The notes: generated by a model not told the origin, from the sequence alone. Shown: positions 9,160-19,205, numbered from the stretch's first letter. The stretch: DNA of 55,845 nucleotides from Bacteroidota bacterium (GCA_003252385.1 QKEH01000058.1:1-55845), one strand, 5' to 3'. Translations and numbers: made by a program.

Positions 9160-11586
9160 ATGCGATGGCTCATTCTTTTAGGATGTTTCCTAATTAACCT
9201 TTCCCTAAACCTGTATGGCGAAGAAACAAACGCCTACCGAATTCAGGGGCAGATTATGGACAGCACCAGCGGAAAAGCCCTGGAATACTGCACCGTAAGC
9301 CTGTTTTCAACCGACAGCCTGCTGGTATACGGCACCATTACCGGTGCCGACGGAAGATACGAACTGCAGGCACCCACTCCGGGTTTCTATTCGGTTCAAG
9401 CCAGCTTTGTAGGATATACTCCTTTAAACCACGCCATACTGCTTACCGAGGGTCAAAACACCATGGTACTGCCCGTACTGGTTCTACACCCTGGTACCCA
9501 ACATATCGCTGCCGTAGAAATTACCGCTCAAAACCAACAACAGGTCGATTACCATCTCGATAAAAAAATCATACGCTTTGATCAGGAGCTGATCTCCCGA
9601 TCGGGTACCGTAGCAGAAGCCCTGGCAACTATCCCATCGATACAATTGGATACCGATGGCAATGTATTGTTACGAGGCAGTTCTCAGTATACTGTACTGA
9701 TTGACAGCCGGCCAACAGCTCTGGATGCATCGGAAATGTTGCAGCAACTGCCAGCCAGCAGTATCGAACATGTCGAGATCATTACCAATCCATCTACGTA
9801 CTATTCGCCCGAAGGCACCGCCGGGATTATCAATATCATTCTGCGTAAAAACAGTTCAAACGGCTTGGGCGGACTTATCAATGTCGATGGCGGAACCTAC
9901 TCCAATTACGCCAGTAACCTGATGCTAAGCTATGGACTGCGCAAGATCAGTCTTCAGGTGGGTGGTAACCTAAACCGAAAGTCCACACCGGGAACCCTGG
10001 AACAGGAGTATCGGACGCTGGGTGCCGATACCTTGTTCCGGAACCGCTCGGAAGGCCATTTTCTCAGATCCAACGACCTGGCCGCTGTCTATGGAATTAT
10101 GAACTGGTCGCCGGGGAGTAAAACGTCCTTTTCCCTTGAAGGACGGAACGGGTATCGGAAATCGGGTTATACCAAGGAAGTTGCCTATGCAAGCCAGCTC
10201 ACCAGCGGGCAAGCCCTGCTTTCCGAAAATCGGTACACCGGCAACGACGAACGCACCCGGTCGGGTACCTATACGAGCCTGAGTGGTAATTTGACCCAAC
10301 GATTTGCCACAGATGAACAGCAACTGCAGGCTCAATTTAGCTATACCCAAAAGAATAGTCTGGAAGAAGTCAACAATCAACTTCAAACCAAGGATTACGA
10401 ACTTATCAGCGGACAAAAATCTACCGAAACCGGCCCCAACCAAGCCATGGAAGGCCGCCTCAATTACAACCAACCATTAGTTGCCAACCTGCAACTGGAA
10501 GTGGGACTGCACGGCACACAAAAAGACACCCGAAAAAACAACCGGATCTATTATCGCGATCTCCAAACGAACACCTACGAGCTTCAAACCCTGCTTAGCC
10601 ACCAGGTTACCTACCACAACTATACGTATGCTGCCTACGGCATGCTTAAGGGACAAAAAGAAAAATTCAACTGGCAGGCAGGGATCCGAGCCGAAAAAAC
10701 CAATCAGAAGGTAACCCTGAAGGATACTACGGGAAAATTCACCGTTAGCCGATGGGATTTCTTTCCATCCATGCACGCTTCCTATCAGCTTCATGAGCAA
10801 CAAAAAATTCAACTCAGTTACTCCCGACGGCTCAATCAACCCCGTGGGTATCATCTGGAGCCCTTCTACACCTGGACCGATGCCTACAACCTGCGTATGG
10901 GCAACCCCGGATTACTTCCGGAATACATTCATGTTGCAGAATTGAACCATCAGTTCAGCACCAGTAAAATCACACTCAGTTCTACCCTCTTTCTGCTTCA
11001 CACCACCCAGAAGATCGAAGGAATTCAGGAAAATTTCAACGACAGTGTTGTTCTGAGTAAATTCCAAAATGCAGGTTTCGAACGGGAAAGTGGACTGGAA
11101 GGAACCCTGGAAGTAAGGCATTTTACCCACTGGAAAACTACTTTTTCGGGGCACAGTTACTACTACCAAACTTCCGGAAGCTATGCCAGCTCAACCCATC
11201 CACAGGAAAACTTCGGGCTGTCGCTACGTTGGAACAACACGTTTATTTTGGGTAAAAACTGTCAGGTACAAACCAACGCCAGCTATCAAAGCCCCAGCAT
11301 TGAAGTTCAGCAAACCCGATCGGCTATATGGCAACTGAACAGCGCCCTGCAATACAGTTTTTTGCAGAAAAGAATTACGGCCACACTGCAAATAATCGAT
11401 ATTCTGGGTACGGCTCATCAAACTTCAGAAATTTTTGCAAGCGATTTCTATTCCATGCAACACCAAAAACCTTGTGCTCCCCAGGTAATGCTCAATGTAT
11501 CGTGGCGAATAAATAATTATCGCGAAGCTACCTCCAAGGAGAATAAGGACTCCCTCAATAAAAATATGGACGAAGGTATGGAATGA
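9160..11586 (+). CDS. TonB-dependent-receptor-like outer-membrane protein
   Basis: 808 residues. A signal peptide (MRWLILLGCFLINLSLNLYG) is followed by a carboxypeptidase-regulatory-like domain (about 25-115, YRIQGQIMDSTSGKALEYCTV), a plug domain (about 125-230, VLLRGSSQYTVLID, GTAGIINIILRKN) and a long beta-barrel of the Bacteroidota 'outer membrane beta-barrel family 3' type. No SusD partner adjoins it, so it is a stand-alone receptor; ligand unknown. The frame extends to a GTG at 9076, but only the ATG at 9160 gives a clean signal peptide. The protein ends in a polar tail rather than an aromatic residue, unusual for a barrel. Convergent with tRNA-Ser. Confidence 0.88.
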   Translation: MRWLILLGCFLINLSLNLYGEETNAYRIQGQIMDSTSGKALEYCTVSLFSTDSLLVYGTITGADGRYELQAPTPGFYSVQASFVGYTPLNHAILLTEGQNTMVLPVLVLHPGTQHIAAVEITAQNQQQVDYHLDKKIIRFDQELISRSGTVAEALATIPSIQLDTDGNVLLRGSSQYTVLIDSRPTALDASEMLQQLPASSIEHVEIITNPSTYYSPEGTAGIINIILRKNSSNGLGGLINVDGGTYSNYASNLMLSYGLRKISLQVGGNLNRKSTPGTLEQEYRTLGADTLFRNRSEGHFLRSNDLAAVYGIMNWSPGSKTSFSLEGRNGYRKSGYTKEVAYASQLTSGQALLSENRYTGNDERTRSGTYTSLSGNLTQRFATDEQQLQAQFSYTQKNSLEEVNNQLQTKDYELISGQKSTETGPNQAMEGRLNYNQPLVANLQLEVGLHGTQKDTRKNNRIYYRDLQTNTYELQTLLSHQVTYHNYTYAAYGMLKGQKEKFNWQAGIRAEKTNQKVTLKDTTGKFTVSRWDFFPSMHASYQLHEQQKIQLSYSRRLNQPRGYHLEPFYTWTDAYNLRMGNPGLLPEYIHVAELNHQFSTSKITLSSTLFLLHTTQKIEGIQENFNDSVVLSKFQNAGFERESGLEGTLEVRHFTHWKTTFSGHSYYYQTSGSYASSTHPQENFGLSLRWNNTFILGKNCQVQTNASYQSPSIEVQQTRSAIWQLNSALQYSFLQKRITATLQIIDILGTAHQTSEIFASDFYSMQHQKPCAPQVMLNVSWRINNYREATSKENKDSLNKNMDEGME

Positions 11587-11656
11587 AATGTGCAACTCGA
11601 ATTAAAAAGAGTGCCCAGATTTACATTGCCAGCAAAAGACATCGGAGGTAAAAAAG

Positions 11657-11775
<119 letters not shown>

Positions 11776-11998
11776 TCGAAATAACTGGCCGCGAAAATAG
11801 AACTTTTTTCCTTACCAGAAGCATAAAACCAGAAAAAAATACAAAAACACCTCACGTAATTCGTTTATGTTGCATATAGCCAATAGTATAGCACGGGGTC
11901 CATTTATCACACTCTTTCCTTAGGCATAGCTACCCTAAAAACAAACGATCTAACGTGTTACCCCGAATCATTTTTACGTCCAAATACGAAACATTCCG

Positions 11999-12355
11999 AT
12001 GCTATTTATCTATATCATATCATTCTTCTTGTGTTTTAGTACCCTTCAGCAAGTAACTGACCAGGGCAAATCTTGCACTCCCCCACTTGCTTTAGATTTG
12101 GAATACCAAAACCCTTTTCACCTTACTCAGGCTACGGAACATTTTAATCATTCTGCAAATAAGGACAATTGGCAACCTACCATTCAGAGGATATTCCCAA
12201 CGACTCTGAAACAACTATTTGCAGGAAACTACTCCGGAGAAACAACACGTGAGCCACAAAAAAGCAAAGATTCCCAATATGTAAGTTACGCCAACAACCG
12301 CCTGATTCGACTGACTGGCCCGTGTATCGTTTATCCTTTTCAGTACTTCTGGTAG
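11999..12355 (+). CDS. possible small exported protein
   Basis: A 118-codon frame whose N terminus (MLFIYIISFFLCFSTLQQ) could be a signal peptide. The rest is polar with no motif I recognise. It could be real, with its stop about 80 bases before the next gene, or a chance frame in an AT-rich spacer. Nothing else was found in 11776-12437. Confidence 0.3.
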   Translation: MLFIYIISFFLCFSTLQQVTDQGKSCTPPLALDLEYQNPFHLTQATEHFNHSANKDNWQPTIQRIFPTTLKQLFAGNYSGETTREPQKSKDSQYVSYANNRLIRLTGPCIVYPFQYFW

Positions 12356-12437
12356 GCCTTTTATTAGTAACACCACCATGGTTTGGGTCAAGTAATACCC
12401 ATTAAAAATCATAGTATCCACTGTTAGTAATAAAAAA

Positions 12438-12929
12438 ATGATTTCAACAACTATTTTAGGATGGTCAGTTACCACATTGGCCATCGCAGGACTGATTATC
12501 GCAACCCGAATCAGAAAAAGAAAAAAATATCAAAACGCCCTGGCTCCATTAGTTTCGTTTGCCAGCGAAAACAATGCCACACTTTCCCATTACGACCTCT
12601 GTGATAAGACCCTCATAGGTTTAAGTATGGATGAGCCTAAGCGGATTTTCTTTATTCGCCCTTTACCCGAACGAGAAACCCGTGTAATGATCCCCTTAAA
12701 AGATATTAAGGCCTGCCGAATGCATAAAAGTGAGCGTACGTCCAAATTACAGGAACATTCTGTGGTGGTAATTGACCGTATTGAAATGCTGGTTTCGCTT
12801 AAAAACTCTAAAACCGAAATGAGTTTGGAATTTTATAACACGGACTTCAACGCTTTAAACATTACGGACGAATTACTATTGGCCCAAAAATGGACCGATC
12901 TGCTGAAATCTAATCTAAATGACCAATAG
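12438..12929 (+). CDS. membrane-anchored hypothetical protein
   Basis: 163 residues: one N-terminal membrane helix (about 7-24, TILGWSVTTLAIAGLIIATRI), a basic stop-transfer RKRKK, then a soluble cytoplasmic domain of alternating strands and charged turns. The strands KRIFFIRPLP and EHSVVVIDRIEML suggest a small beta-rich fold. I do not recognise the family. It precedes the TerC-DedA pair in the same direction but 139 bases away, so shared transcription is uncertain. Confidence 0.6.
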   Translation: MISTTILGWSVTTLAIAGLIIATRIRKRKKYQNALAPLVSFASENNATLSHYDLCDKTLIGLSMDEPKRIFFIRPLPERETRVMIPLKDIKACRMHKSERTSKLQEHSVVVIDRIEMLVSLKNSKTEMSLEFYNTDFNALNITDELLLAQKWTDLLKSNLNDQ

Positions 12930-13068
12930 TAATCAAATAACGAATACGCGTTAAACCGCTGGGGCATTCCGAACAAACCAAGGAAACGATCCATCTCCAA
13001 ATGGTTATTTCTTGCGTGTTATCGGAATGTACTCCCATGCGGTTAGTATCTGATATAATACATGTCCT

Positions 13069-14139
13069 ATGGAAATAACAAGCTTGTTGAATTTGAAGGG
13101 TGAAGTGGTGTTCTTCCTATTTTTTATCGTACTGATCGTAACGGTTCTCCTACTGGATTTATTATTGGTGGGCCGAAAATCGCATGAGGTGTCTGTGAAA
13201 GAGGCGACCATTTGGAGTAGTATTTGGATTGCATTCGCATTGATCTTTGCAGTATTTTTAAGATACCATGCAGAATACATTCATGGCATTGAGAATTTGG
13301 ATCAGTTAAATCAAGTGGTGCAGCACTATGCTCCGTTTCTCACTTTGGATGAAACCAGTTTCGAAAACAGCTTGGATCTTTATCGAAAGAATAGTACGGT
13401 TAATTTTCTTTCGGGCTACCTGATCGAAAAATCGCTCTCCGTAGACAATTTATTCGTTATCATGGCACTGCTGGCAGCTTTCTCCGTTAAAAAGAAGGAT
13501 TACAAAACGGTACTGTTCTGGGGAATACTCGGAGCTATTGTTTTGCGGTGCATTTTTATTTTTGCCGGTGCCGCCCTCATCTATCGTTTTGAATGGTTGC
13601 TTTACGTTTTTGGTGGCTACCTGATTTATGTAGGGCTAAAAATGTACCTGCAACGGAATTCAGAAATCAAGATTGAACCCCAGCATCATCCGGTAGTGAA
13701 ATTGTTATCCAAACGCTACCGGGTTTACCCAAAATATGTTGCCAATCGTTTTTTTATAAACAAGAAAGGTCTTTTCTACATTACTCCCCTTTTTATTGTA
13801 TTAATTACCATAGAGTTCACCGACCTAGTATTTGCGCTCGATTCCATACCGGCGATCTTTGCGGTTACGCGCGACCCATATATTGTATTCTTTTCCAATA
13901 TTTTCGCAATACTCGGTTTGCGCTCCTTATTCTTTTTGCTTATACATGTAGTGGAGAAATTTTACCTGCTTAAAGTTGGGGTAGCATTTCTGTTGGTATA
14001 TGTCGGAATAAAACTCATGGCACACGAATGGTTGGTGCACATTGGATTTCGTCCGGTGTATTCCCTATACATTATAGTACTGGTACTAACAATAAGTATT
14101 CTTCTTTCTTTGGTATTCCCTAAAAAACAACCTCATTAA
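13069..14139 (+). CDS. TerC/Alx-family integral membrane protein
   Basis: 356 residues with about nine membrane helices. Two acidic membrane motifs identify the TerC family: SLSVDNLFV in the first half and EFTDLVFALDSIPA in the second, each with the conserved Asp residues thought to bind a metal. Known relatives (Alx, MntP-like TerC proteins) export manganese or act with secretion of metalloproteins. A soluble loop of about 60 residues (IHGIENLDQLNQ to YRKNSTVN) separates the second and third helices. The gene is 11 bases before dedA, so the two are very likely cotranscribed. Confidence 0.9.
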   Translation: MEITSLLNLKGEVVFFLFFIVLIVTVLLLDLLLVGRKSHEVSVKEATIWSSIWIAFALIFAVFLRYHAEYIHGIENLDQLNQVVQHYAPFLTLDETSFENSLDLYRKNSTVNFLSGYLIEKSLSVDNLFVIMALLAAFSVKKKDYKTVLFWGILGAIVLRCIFIFAGAALIYRFEWLLYVFGGYLIYVGLKMYLQRNSEIKIEPQHHPVVKLLSKRYRVYPKYVANRFFINKKGLFYITPLFIVLITIEFTDLVFALDSIPAIFAVTRDPYIVFFSNIFAILGLRSLFFLLIHVVEKFYLLKVGVAFLLVYVGIKLMAHEWLVHIGFRPVYSLYIIVLVLTISILLSLVFPKKQPH

Positions 14140-14150
14140 TCCACTCCGCC

Positions 14151-14810
14151 ATGCTGGAACAATTAATAGAAATTATACTGCACACCGATGATGCGATACT
14201 AATCATGGTCTCAGAAAATATAAAACATGCGTTTATTGTCCTCTTCTTGCTGATCATGTTTGAAACCGGACTTATTGTTTTTCCATTTTTACCTGGCGAC
14301 AGTTTGCTTTTTTCAGCCGGCGTGGTTGCAGCTGCCGCCAAAATGAACATACTTTTTTTATTATTCTTTCTGATAACTGCCGCAATACTAGGCAATATGT
14401 CCAATTATTATGTCGGAAAATTCCTCGGATTTGAACTTCGGAAGAGTAAAAACTTTTTTATCAAAAACCACCTGATCAAATATATGCCACAAGCCGAAGC
14501 ATTTTACCAAAAGCATGGTGGTGGGGCCATTGTACTGGGAAGGTTCTTTCCCATCATCAGAACCTACATCCCTTTTCTTGCCGGGGTGGTAAAAATGGAA
14601 ACTAAAGTTTTCGTTAGAAACAGCGTGATTGGTGCAATTTTATGGATCTCGCTGTTCTTATTAACCGGATATTTTATTGGAGAAATACCCTGGGTAAAAG
14701 CAAATTACGGTGCTATCTTTTTAGGTTTGGTTTTACTTTCCCTAACCCCACTCTTACTTAAACTCTTGTTACTCCTGAAGAAGAAAAAAACCAAGTCGAT
14801 AACTAATTAG
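14151..14810 (+). CDS. DedA-family (VTT domain) membrane protein
   Basis: 219 residues with the VTT/SNARE-associated core. The amphipathic re-entrant segment ETGLIVFPFLPGDSLLF and the second motif GRFFPIIRTYIPFLAG carry the conserved acidic and basic residues of DedA transporters. Characterised members flip undecaprenyl phosphate or other phospholipids and support proton homeostasis. It starts 11 bases after terC. Its basic tail LLKKKKTKS lies in the cytoplasm by the positive-inside rule. Confidence 0.92.
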   Translation: MLEQLIEIILHTDDAILIMVSENIKHAFIVLFLLIMFETGLIVFPFLPGDSLLFSAGVVAAAAKMNILFLLFFLITAAILGNMSNYYVGKFLGFELRKSKNFFIKNHLIKYMPQAEAFYQKHGGGAIVLGRFFPIIRTYIPFLAGVVKMETKVFVRNSVIGAILWISLFLLTGYFIGEIPWVKANYGAIFLGLVLLSLTPLLLKLLLLLKKKKTKSITN

Positions 14811-15061
14811 TGGCATCTATTATTAATAAGGATTGAACCAACAGAATAAGCCATTAAGGTGTATTGCAGTGCCTTACATGCAAACTTTAAACCCACTTCC
14901 AAGCAACGCCAAGTTTGCTTTGTCAAGTTGAAGGCACCAAAAAATGTTACAAAAACCCCTTTGTTAAAGATTGGCGGTATCAAGAAATTGCCCGGTGATG
15001 GCTATTTGGTTGAATATTCGTAACTTATATATCGTCCGGATTAAATAAATCAATTTTATTT
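14811..15061. other. kup leader region, no identified element
   Basis: 250 bases before kup. I looked for a cyclic di-AMP (ydaO-type) riboswitch, which controls some potassium transporters, and did not find its conserved blocks. No convincing promoter or terminator was seen. The long spacer suggests kup is transcribed separately from dedA. Confidence 0.3.
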
Positions 15062-17029
15062 ATGAATCAACAACACACTAAATTAAGCCACCTGAGTGTA
15101 GCAGGCCTGCTGGTAACCTTAGGCATCGTATACGGCGACATAGGCACTTCCCCATTATATGTAGTAAAGGCAATATTAACTACATCAGATCATTTCAATG
15201 AGAATATTGTACTAGGTTTTACATCCTGCATTTTCTGGACCCTTACCATACAAACCACTCTGAAATATGTACTGATCTCTCTGCGTGCTAACAACAAAGG
15301 AGAAGGTGGCATCTTTGCACTGTATGCTCTGATCCGAAAAAGAAACAAATGGGCCTACATGATAGCCATAATCGGTGGGAGTGCTTTACTTGCAGACGGT
15401 ATAATTACCCCTTCCATTACGGTAACTTCGGCTATCGAAGGACTAAGAATAGTCCATCCCGAGATACCCACCCTGCAAATATCAATAGTAATACTTACAC
15501 TTCTGTTTTTTGTTCAACAATTTGGGACTCATGCGGTTGGGCGGGCTTTTGGTCCGATCATGCTCATCTGGTTTATGGTTATTGGTGCGTTAGGGTTGGT
15601 ACAAATCGCAAATTCTCCCGAAATCCTCAAAGCCCTTAATCCATTATATGCCATTAACCTGGTTCGAAGCCATCCTCAGGCTTTGGTAATTTTAGGTGCC
15701 GTTTTTTTGGCCACCACGGGTGCCGAAGCCCTGTATTCCGATTTAGGACACTGTGGAATACGCAATATCCGACTCACCTGGATCTTTGTAAAAACTATGT
15801 TACTGCTCAATTACTTCGGGCAAAGCCAATGGGTAATGGCCAATCTCCAGCCAAATGCGACCTCACTAAACCCTTTTTATGAGATGATGCCGGATTGGTT
15901 TCTGCTACCCGGAATTGTATTAGCAACCCTGGCTGCCATAATTGCTAGCCAGGCACTAATCAGTGGTTCATTTACCCTAATAAGCGAAGCCATTTCTCTA
16001 AACCTATGGCCCAAACTAACTATTAAGTATCCGTCCCATATCAAGGGACAGTTATTTGTTCCGGCAATCAATCTTTTTCTATGGATATCGAGTGCCGGCG
16101 TAATCCTGCTTTTTAAAGAATCTTCGGCCATGGAAGCTGCTTATGGACTTTCCATTAGCATTACCATGTTAAGCACCACCTTTTTGCTACTCCTATATTT
16201 GAGAAGGCTTAAAGTTAATCGGGTCATAGTCATTCTAATGTCAGGACTTTTCTTTTTTATCGAAGGCCTATTTTTGATGGCTAACCTTCAGAAATTTACG
16301 CATGGCGGATGGTTTGCCTTATCCATTGCCTTAGTCTTCGGTATCGTCATGTACTCTTGGTATAACGGGCGCTTAATAAAGAACCGTTTAATGAAATATG
16401 TTTCCCTTAACGATATCGCCATTATTTTACGGAATATTAAGAAGGATCAAACCATCCCAAAATTTGCTACCAACCTAATTTACCTGACCAAAGGTAATCG
16501 AGAAAATGGTATTGAATCAACCATCGCCTATTCATTACTGGACAAACAGCCCAAAAGGGCCGACATATACTGGTTTGTCCATATTGAAATATTGGATGAA
16601 CCCTTTGTCTCAGAATATGAAGTGTTTCATTTGGTTCCAGGAGAAATTATTAAAATCAACCTTTTTCTAGGATTCAAAGTGGAGCCCCGCTTAAACCTGA
16701 TTATCAACCAAATTCGTAAAGATCTCTCCGAAACCCGCGAAATACAGGTAAAATCCTTATATCCATCTTTAAAGCAAGTTCCCATTTCGGGCGATTGCCG
16801 ATATGTTCTGATAGACCGTATTCTTACATCCGATCATTCCTTTCACCCATGGGAAAGAATAGTGATGAGCATTAGCAATTTAGTACGGAACCTATCCATT
16901 CCGGAATCAAAATCGTATCATATTGATGCCAGTAATTATGTTCTTGAAAAGGTTCCTTTAGGCGAGCCTGACAAACTTGGTACAAGAATCAGACGGAGAT
17001 CCGCAACCAATAAATACACCTCCGAATAG
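15062..17029 (+). CDS. kup: KUP-family potassium uptake protein
   Basis: 655 residues, slightly longer than E. coli Kup (622). The family signature YGDIGTSPLY is at 24-33. About twelve membrane helices follow to residue 430 or so (GEGGIFALYALIRKR, GAVFLATTGAEALYSDLGHCG), then a cytoplasmic domain of about 220 residues with a late basic tail (GTRIRRRSATNKY). KUP proteins are proton-coupled potassium symporters. Downstream, 360 bases precede hup. A single gene, not an operon, as far as spacing shows. Confidence 0.95.
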   Translation: MNQQHTKLSHLSVAGLLVTLGIVYGDIGTSPLYVVKAILTTSDHFNENIVLGFTSCIFWTLTIQTTLKYVLISLRANNKGEGGIFALYALIRKRNKWAYMIAIIGGSALLADGIITPSITVTSAIEGLRIVHPEIPTLQISIVILTLLFFVQQFGTHAVGRAFGPIMLIWFMVIGALGLVQIANSPEILKALNPLYAINLVRSHPQALVILGAVFLATTGAEALYSDLGHCGIRNIRLTWIFVKTMLLLNYFGQSQWVMANLQPNATSLNPFYEMMPDWFLLPGIVLATLAAIIASQALISGSFTLISEAISLNLWPKLTIKYPSHIKGQLFVPAINLFLWISSAGVILLFKESSAMEAAYGLSISITMLSTTFLLLLYLRRLKVNRVIVILMSGLFFFIEGLFLMANLQKFTHGGWFALSIALVFGIVMYSWYNGRLIKNRLMKYVSLNDIAIILRNIKKDQTIPKFATNLIYLTKGNRENGIESTIAYSLLDKQPKRADIYWFVHIEILDEPFVSEYEVFHLVPGEIIKINLFLGFKVEPRLNLIINQIRKDLSETREIQVKSLYPSLKQVPISGDCRYVLIDRILTSDHSFHPWERIVMSISNLVRNLSIPESKSYHIDASNYVLEKVPLGEPDKLGTRIRRRSATNKYTSE

Positions 17030-17308
17030 TTGCATTCTTCAATTACGTCCAATGAAATCGGGTTTCCAATACCCTCCGGTGATAAAAATTAGCTGTATTT
17101 TGGTGGGTTCAACTCATTCTGCCAAGACTCACATCAGCCTCAAGAAGGACTATGAAGATATGCCCCTTTTGCTATTGTCGGAATAAATATCATATAACAC
17201 TGATATTCTTTTGATTAAAACGAAAGACATAACTCATTACTTCCAAGAGCCATGCCCGATAAAAACGGCTGCAACCGGCGTGAATATTGGTTATTTTGAC
17301 CGGTCAAC
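17030..17308. other. intergenic spacer between kup and hup
   Basis: About 280 bases without a believable gene. A 69-codon frame here overlaps the kup end and has no recognisable features. No T-tailed hairpin was seen after kup. The hup promoter starts at the right end. Confidence 0.3.
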
Positions 17309-17338
17309 TTGCATAAGTCTGCAAATCATATATATTTG
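17308..17338 (+). promoter_or_regulatory. candidate promoter of the HU gene
   Basis: TATATTTG at 17331-17338 is an exact TAnnTTTG -7 element. CTTG at 17308-17311 lies 19 bases upstream as the -33 element. The 5' untranslated region would be about 45 bases. Confidence 0.6.
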
Positions 17339-17389
17339 TAAGCGATAACTAATTACTGTAAACAATAATTAACCCTAAATTTTCTGATT

Positions 17390-17662
17390 ATGAATAAAGC
17401 AGATTTAATTGATGCTATCGCCGGTAGTGCCGAACTATCTAAAGCGGATGCAAAAAAAGCACTGGACGCATTTATCGAAGCTACTTCGGAGTCGTTGAAA
17501 TCGGGAGACCGCGTTGCACTGGTGGGCTTTGGGTCATTCTCTGTTAGCGAGCGCAGTGCTCGTACAGGCCGCAATCCCCAAACCGGAAAAGAAATTAAAA
17601 TTCCCGCAAAAAAAGTGGTCAAATTCAAAGCCGGAAGCGAATTAGCCGATGTGGTTAAATAA
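17390..17662 (+). CDS. hup: HU-family DNA-binding protein
   Basis: 90 residues, the normal HU length. [11 protein letters not shown] opens the helical dimerisation part and [21 protein letters not shown] is the HU/IHF signature running into the DNA-binding arm. The Arg-Asn-Pro at the arm tip (RNPQTGK) is the intercalating proline motif. HU compacts and bends DNA as a homodimer when only one gene is expressed. It has its own promoter and terminator and is probably highly transcribed. Confidence 0.97.
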   Translation: MNKADLIDAIAGSAELSKADAKKALDAFIEATSESLKSGDRVALVGFGSFSVSERSARTGRNPQTGKEIKIPAKKVVKFKAGSELADVVK

Positions 17663-17680
17663 AATATTCTCTTTCAAATC

Positions 17681-17709
17681 AGGGAGCCTGTTGTGCTCCC
17701 TTTTTTTTT
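17681..17709 (+). terminator. intrinsic terminator of hup
   Basis: Stem GGGAGC (17682-17687) / GCTCCC (17695-17700), 7-base loop, then nine T residues. The tract ends only 8 bases before the trmH start. Confidence 0.9.
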
Positions 17710-17717
17710 AACCGTTC

Positions 17718-18392
17718 ATGATAAAAGACCTGATTGCCTACCTGGAGAATTTCACTTCAGAGCAACGTAAAACGGTGTTAGATACCATTTTACAACATCG
17801 GACCCGCTACATTACCCTAGCCCTTGAGGATGTCTTTCTATCGCAAAATGCCAGTGCCATACTGCGAACCTGCGACTGCTTTGGCATACAGGACGTACAC
17901 ATTATCGAAAACCGGAACGAATACTCCATAAACCCATTGATCACCAAGGGGTCGGATAAATGGCTGAGCCTGTGTCGCCACACCAGCAACGGCAGCGCCA
18001 CCGAGTGTACCATAAAGCATCTCAAACAGGAGGGCTACCGGATTATTGCCACCTCGCCCCACTCCAACGATACCACGCTCTCCGAAGTTGATCTGACCAA
18101 AGGCAAAATTGCATTATTCTTTGGTAATGAACACGATGGCCTTACCCCTGAAGTAATTACCCATGCCGATGAATACCTGAAAATACCCATGTTCGGCTTT
18201 ACCGAAAGTTTGAACATATCGGTTTCGGCAGCCATAATTCTGCAAACGTTAACCACCTCTTTACGAAACTCCCCCATCCACTGGCAACTGAACGAAACCG
18301 AAAAGGACCAGCTGAAATTGGACTGGCTGCGCAAATCTATCAAGGCATCCCAACTGATTGAACGCGAATTCAGACTGAAGCAAACCCGTTAA
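17718..18392 (+). CDS. trmH: tRNA (guanosine(18)-2'-O)-methyltransferase, TrmH type
   Basis: 224 residues of SpoU/SPOUT class. Motif 1 is NASAILRTCDCFG, motif 2 is ALFFGNEHDGL and motif 3 is IPMFGFTESLNISVSAAIIL, which together build the trefoil knot that binds S-adenosylmethionine. The N-terminal helical extension and the basic C-terminal helices (WLRKSIKASQLIEREFRLKQ) match TrmH, which methylates G18 of tRNA, rather than the shorter TrmL. It begins immediately after the hup terminator with no room for a promoter between them, so it depends on read-through or on a promoter inside hup. Confidence 0.9.
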   Translation: MIKDLIAYLENFTSEQRKTVLDTILQHRTRYITLALEDVFLSQNASAILRTCDCFGIQDVHIIENRNEYSINPLITKGSDKWLSLCRHTSNGSATECTIKHLKQEGYRIIATSPHSNDTTLSEVDLTKGKIALFFGNEHDGLTPEVITHADEYLKIPMFGFTESLNISVSAAIILQTLTTSLRNSPIHWQLNETEKDQLKLDWLRKSIKASQLIEREFRLKQTR

Positions 18393-18445
18393 AATTCGAT
18401 CAAAACCCGGTTGGAATAAGCCACGCAACAGTAATTTTTTTTTTA

Positions 18446-18478
18446 TATATTTGACCGAATAATACACGAATGTGTATT
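18446..18478 (+). promoter_or_regulatory. -7 element and dyad before the LytTR regulator gene
   Basis: TATATTTG at 18446-18453 fits the -7 consensus, though no -33 TTTG is correctly spaced. Just downstream, AATACAC (18461-18467) and GTGTATT (18472-18478) form a perfect 7-bp dyad around GAAT, ending five bases before the ATG. A dyad at the transcription start is well placed for an operator or a small 5' hairpin. Confidence 0.4.
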
Positions 18479-18482
18479 TTAC

Positions 18483-19205
18483 ATGGATGAAAACCTATCT
18501 AGTATGAACTGTATTATTATAGATGACGATCAAATGTCGCGCCGCGTGATTGAAGAATTTGTGGAGCGTACCGACCAGCTGAACCTGGTCAGCTCTTACG
18601 AGAATGCGGTAGATGCGATCAATGCCTTCCATTCCGGCGAAGATATCGACCTGATTTTTCTGGACATTGAAATGCCGGAGATGAGCGGTATTGATTTTCT
18701 GGAAACACTCCAGAATCCCCCGCAGATCATCATAGTTTCTTCCAAGGAAAAATACGCGCTGGATGCATTCAACTACGATGTTACGGACTACCTGCTAAAA
18801 CCCGTTACCTACAGTCGTTTTTTCAAAGCCGTTAACAAGGCTAATGAGCGTTTTAAAAATAAAGTTGATCCCCGTGAAGACGAAATCTTCATTAAAAAGA
18901 ATTCGGCTCTGGTGCGGCTCAAATACAAGGATATACTTTGGGTGGAAGCCCTTGAAAACTACGTGATTTTCAATACCTACGACGAAAAGTATACCATTCA
19001 TTTTACCATGAAGGCCATTGAGGGCAAATTACCCACCAGTATTTTTACCCGGGTACACCGTTCGTACATTGTCAATATCAGTTCCATTACCTTCATAGAG
19101 GACAACGCCATTGTGATCAAAACCAAGGATGGCGCCAGGACCATTCCAATTGGCAAGTCGTACAAGGATAAACTGATGGGCGATATCAACCTGATCATAA
19201 AATAA
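18483..19205 (+). CDS. LytTR-family response regulator (orphan)
   Basis: 240 residues. A receiver domain (about 8-125) has acidic-pocket residues in IIIDDDQ, phospho-acceptor Asp61 (FLDIEMPEMSG) and Lys106 (YLLKP). A LytTR DNA-binding domain follows (about 140-240) with the motif FTRVHRSYIVN. Bacteroidota relatives are usually paired with a membrane 7TM or His_kinase-type sensor. None is adjacent, so the cognate kinase must be encoded elsewhere. The ATG at 18504 (MNCIIIDDD) is an alternative start. The next gene begins 47 bases downstream in the same direction. Confidence 0.93.
   Translation: MDENLSSMNCIIIDDDQMSRRVIEEFVERTDQLNLVSSYENAVDAINAFHSGEDIDLIFLDIEMPEMSGIDFLETLQNPPQIIIVSSKEKYALDAFNYDVTDYLLKPVTYSRFFKAVNKANERFKNKVDPREDEIFIKKNSALVRLKYKDILWVEALENYVIFNTYDEKYTIHFTMKAIEGKLPTSIFTRVHRSYIVNISSITFIEDNAIVIKTKDGARTIPIGKSYKDKLMGDINLIIK

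Noticed and set aside
14811-15061. Possible cyclic di-AMP riboswitch before kup
   Set aside because: The conserved ydaO/yuaA sequence blocks are not present; only an unstructured AT-rich leader is seen.
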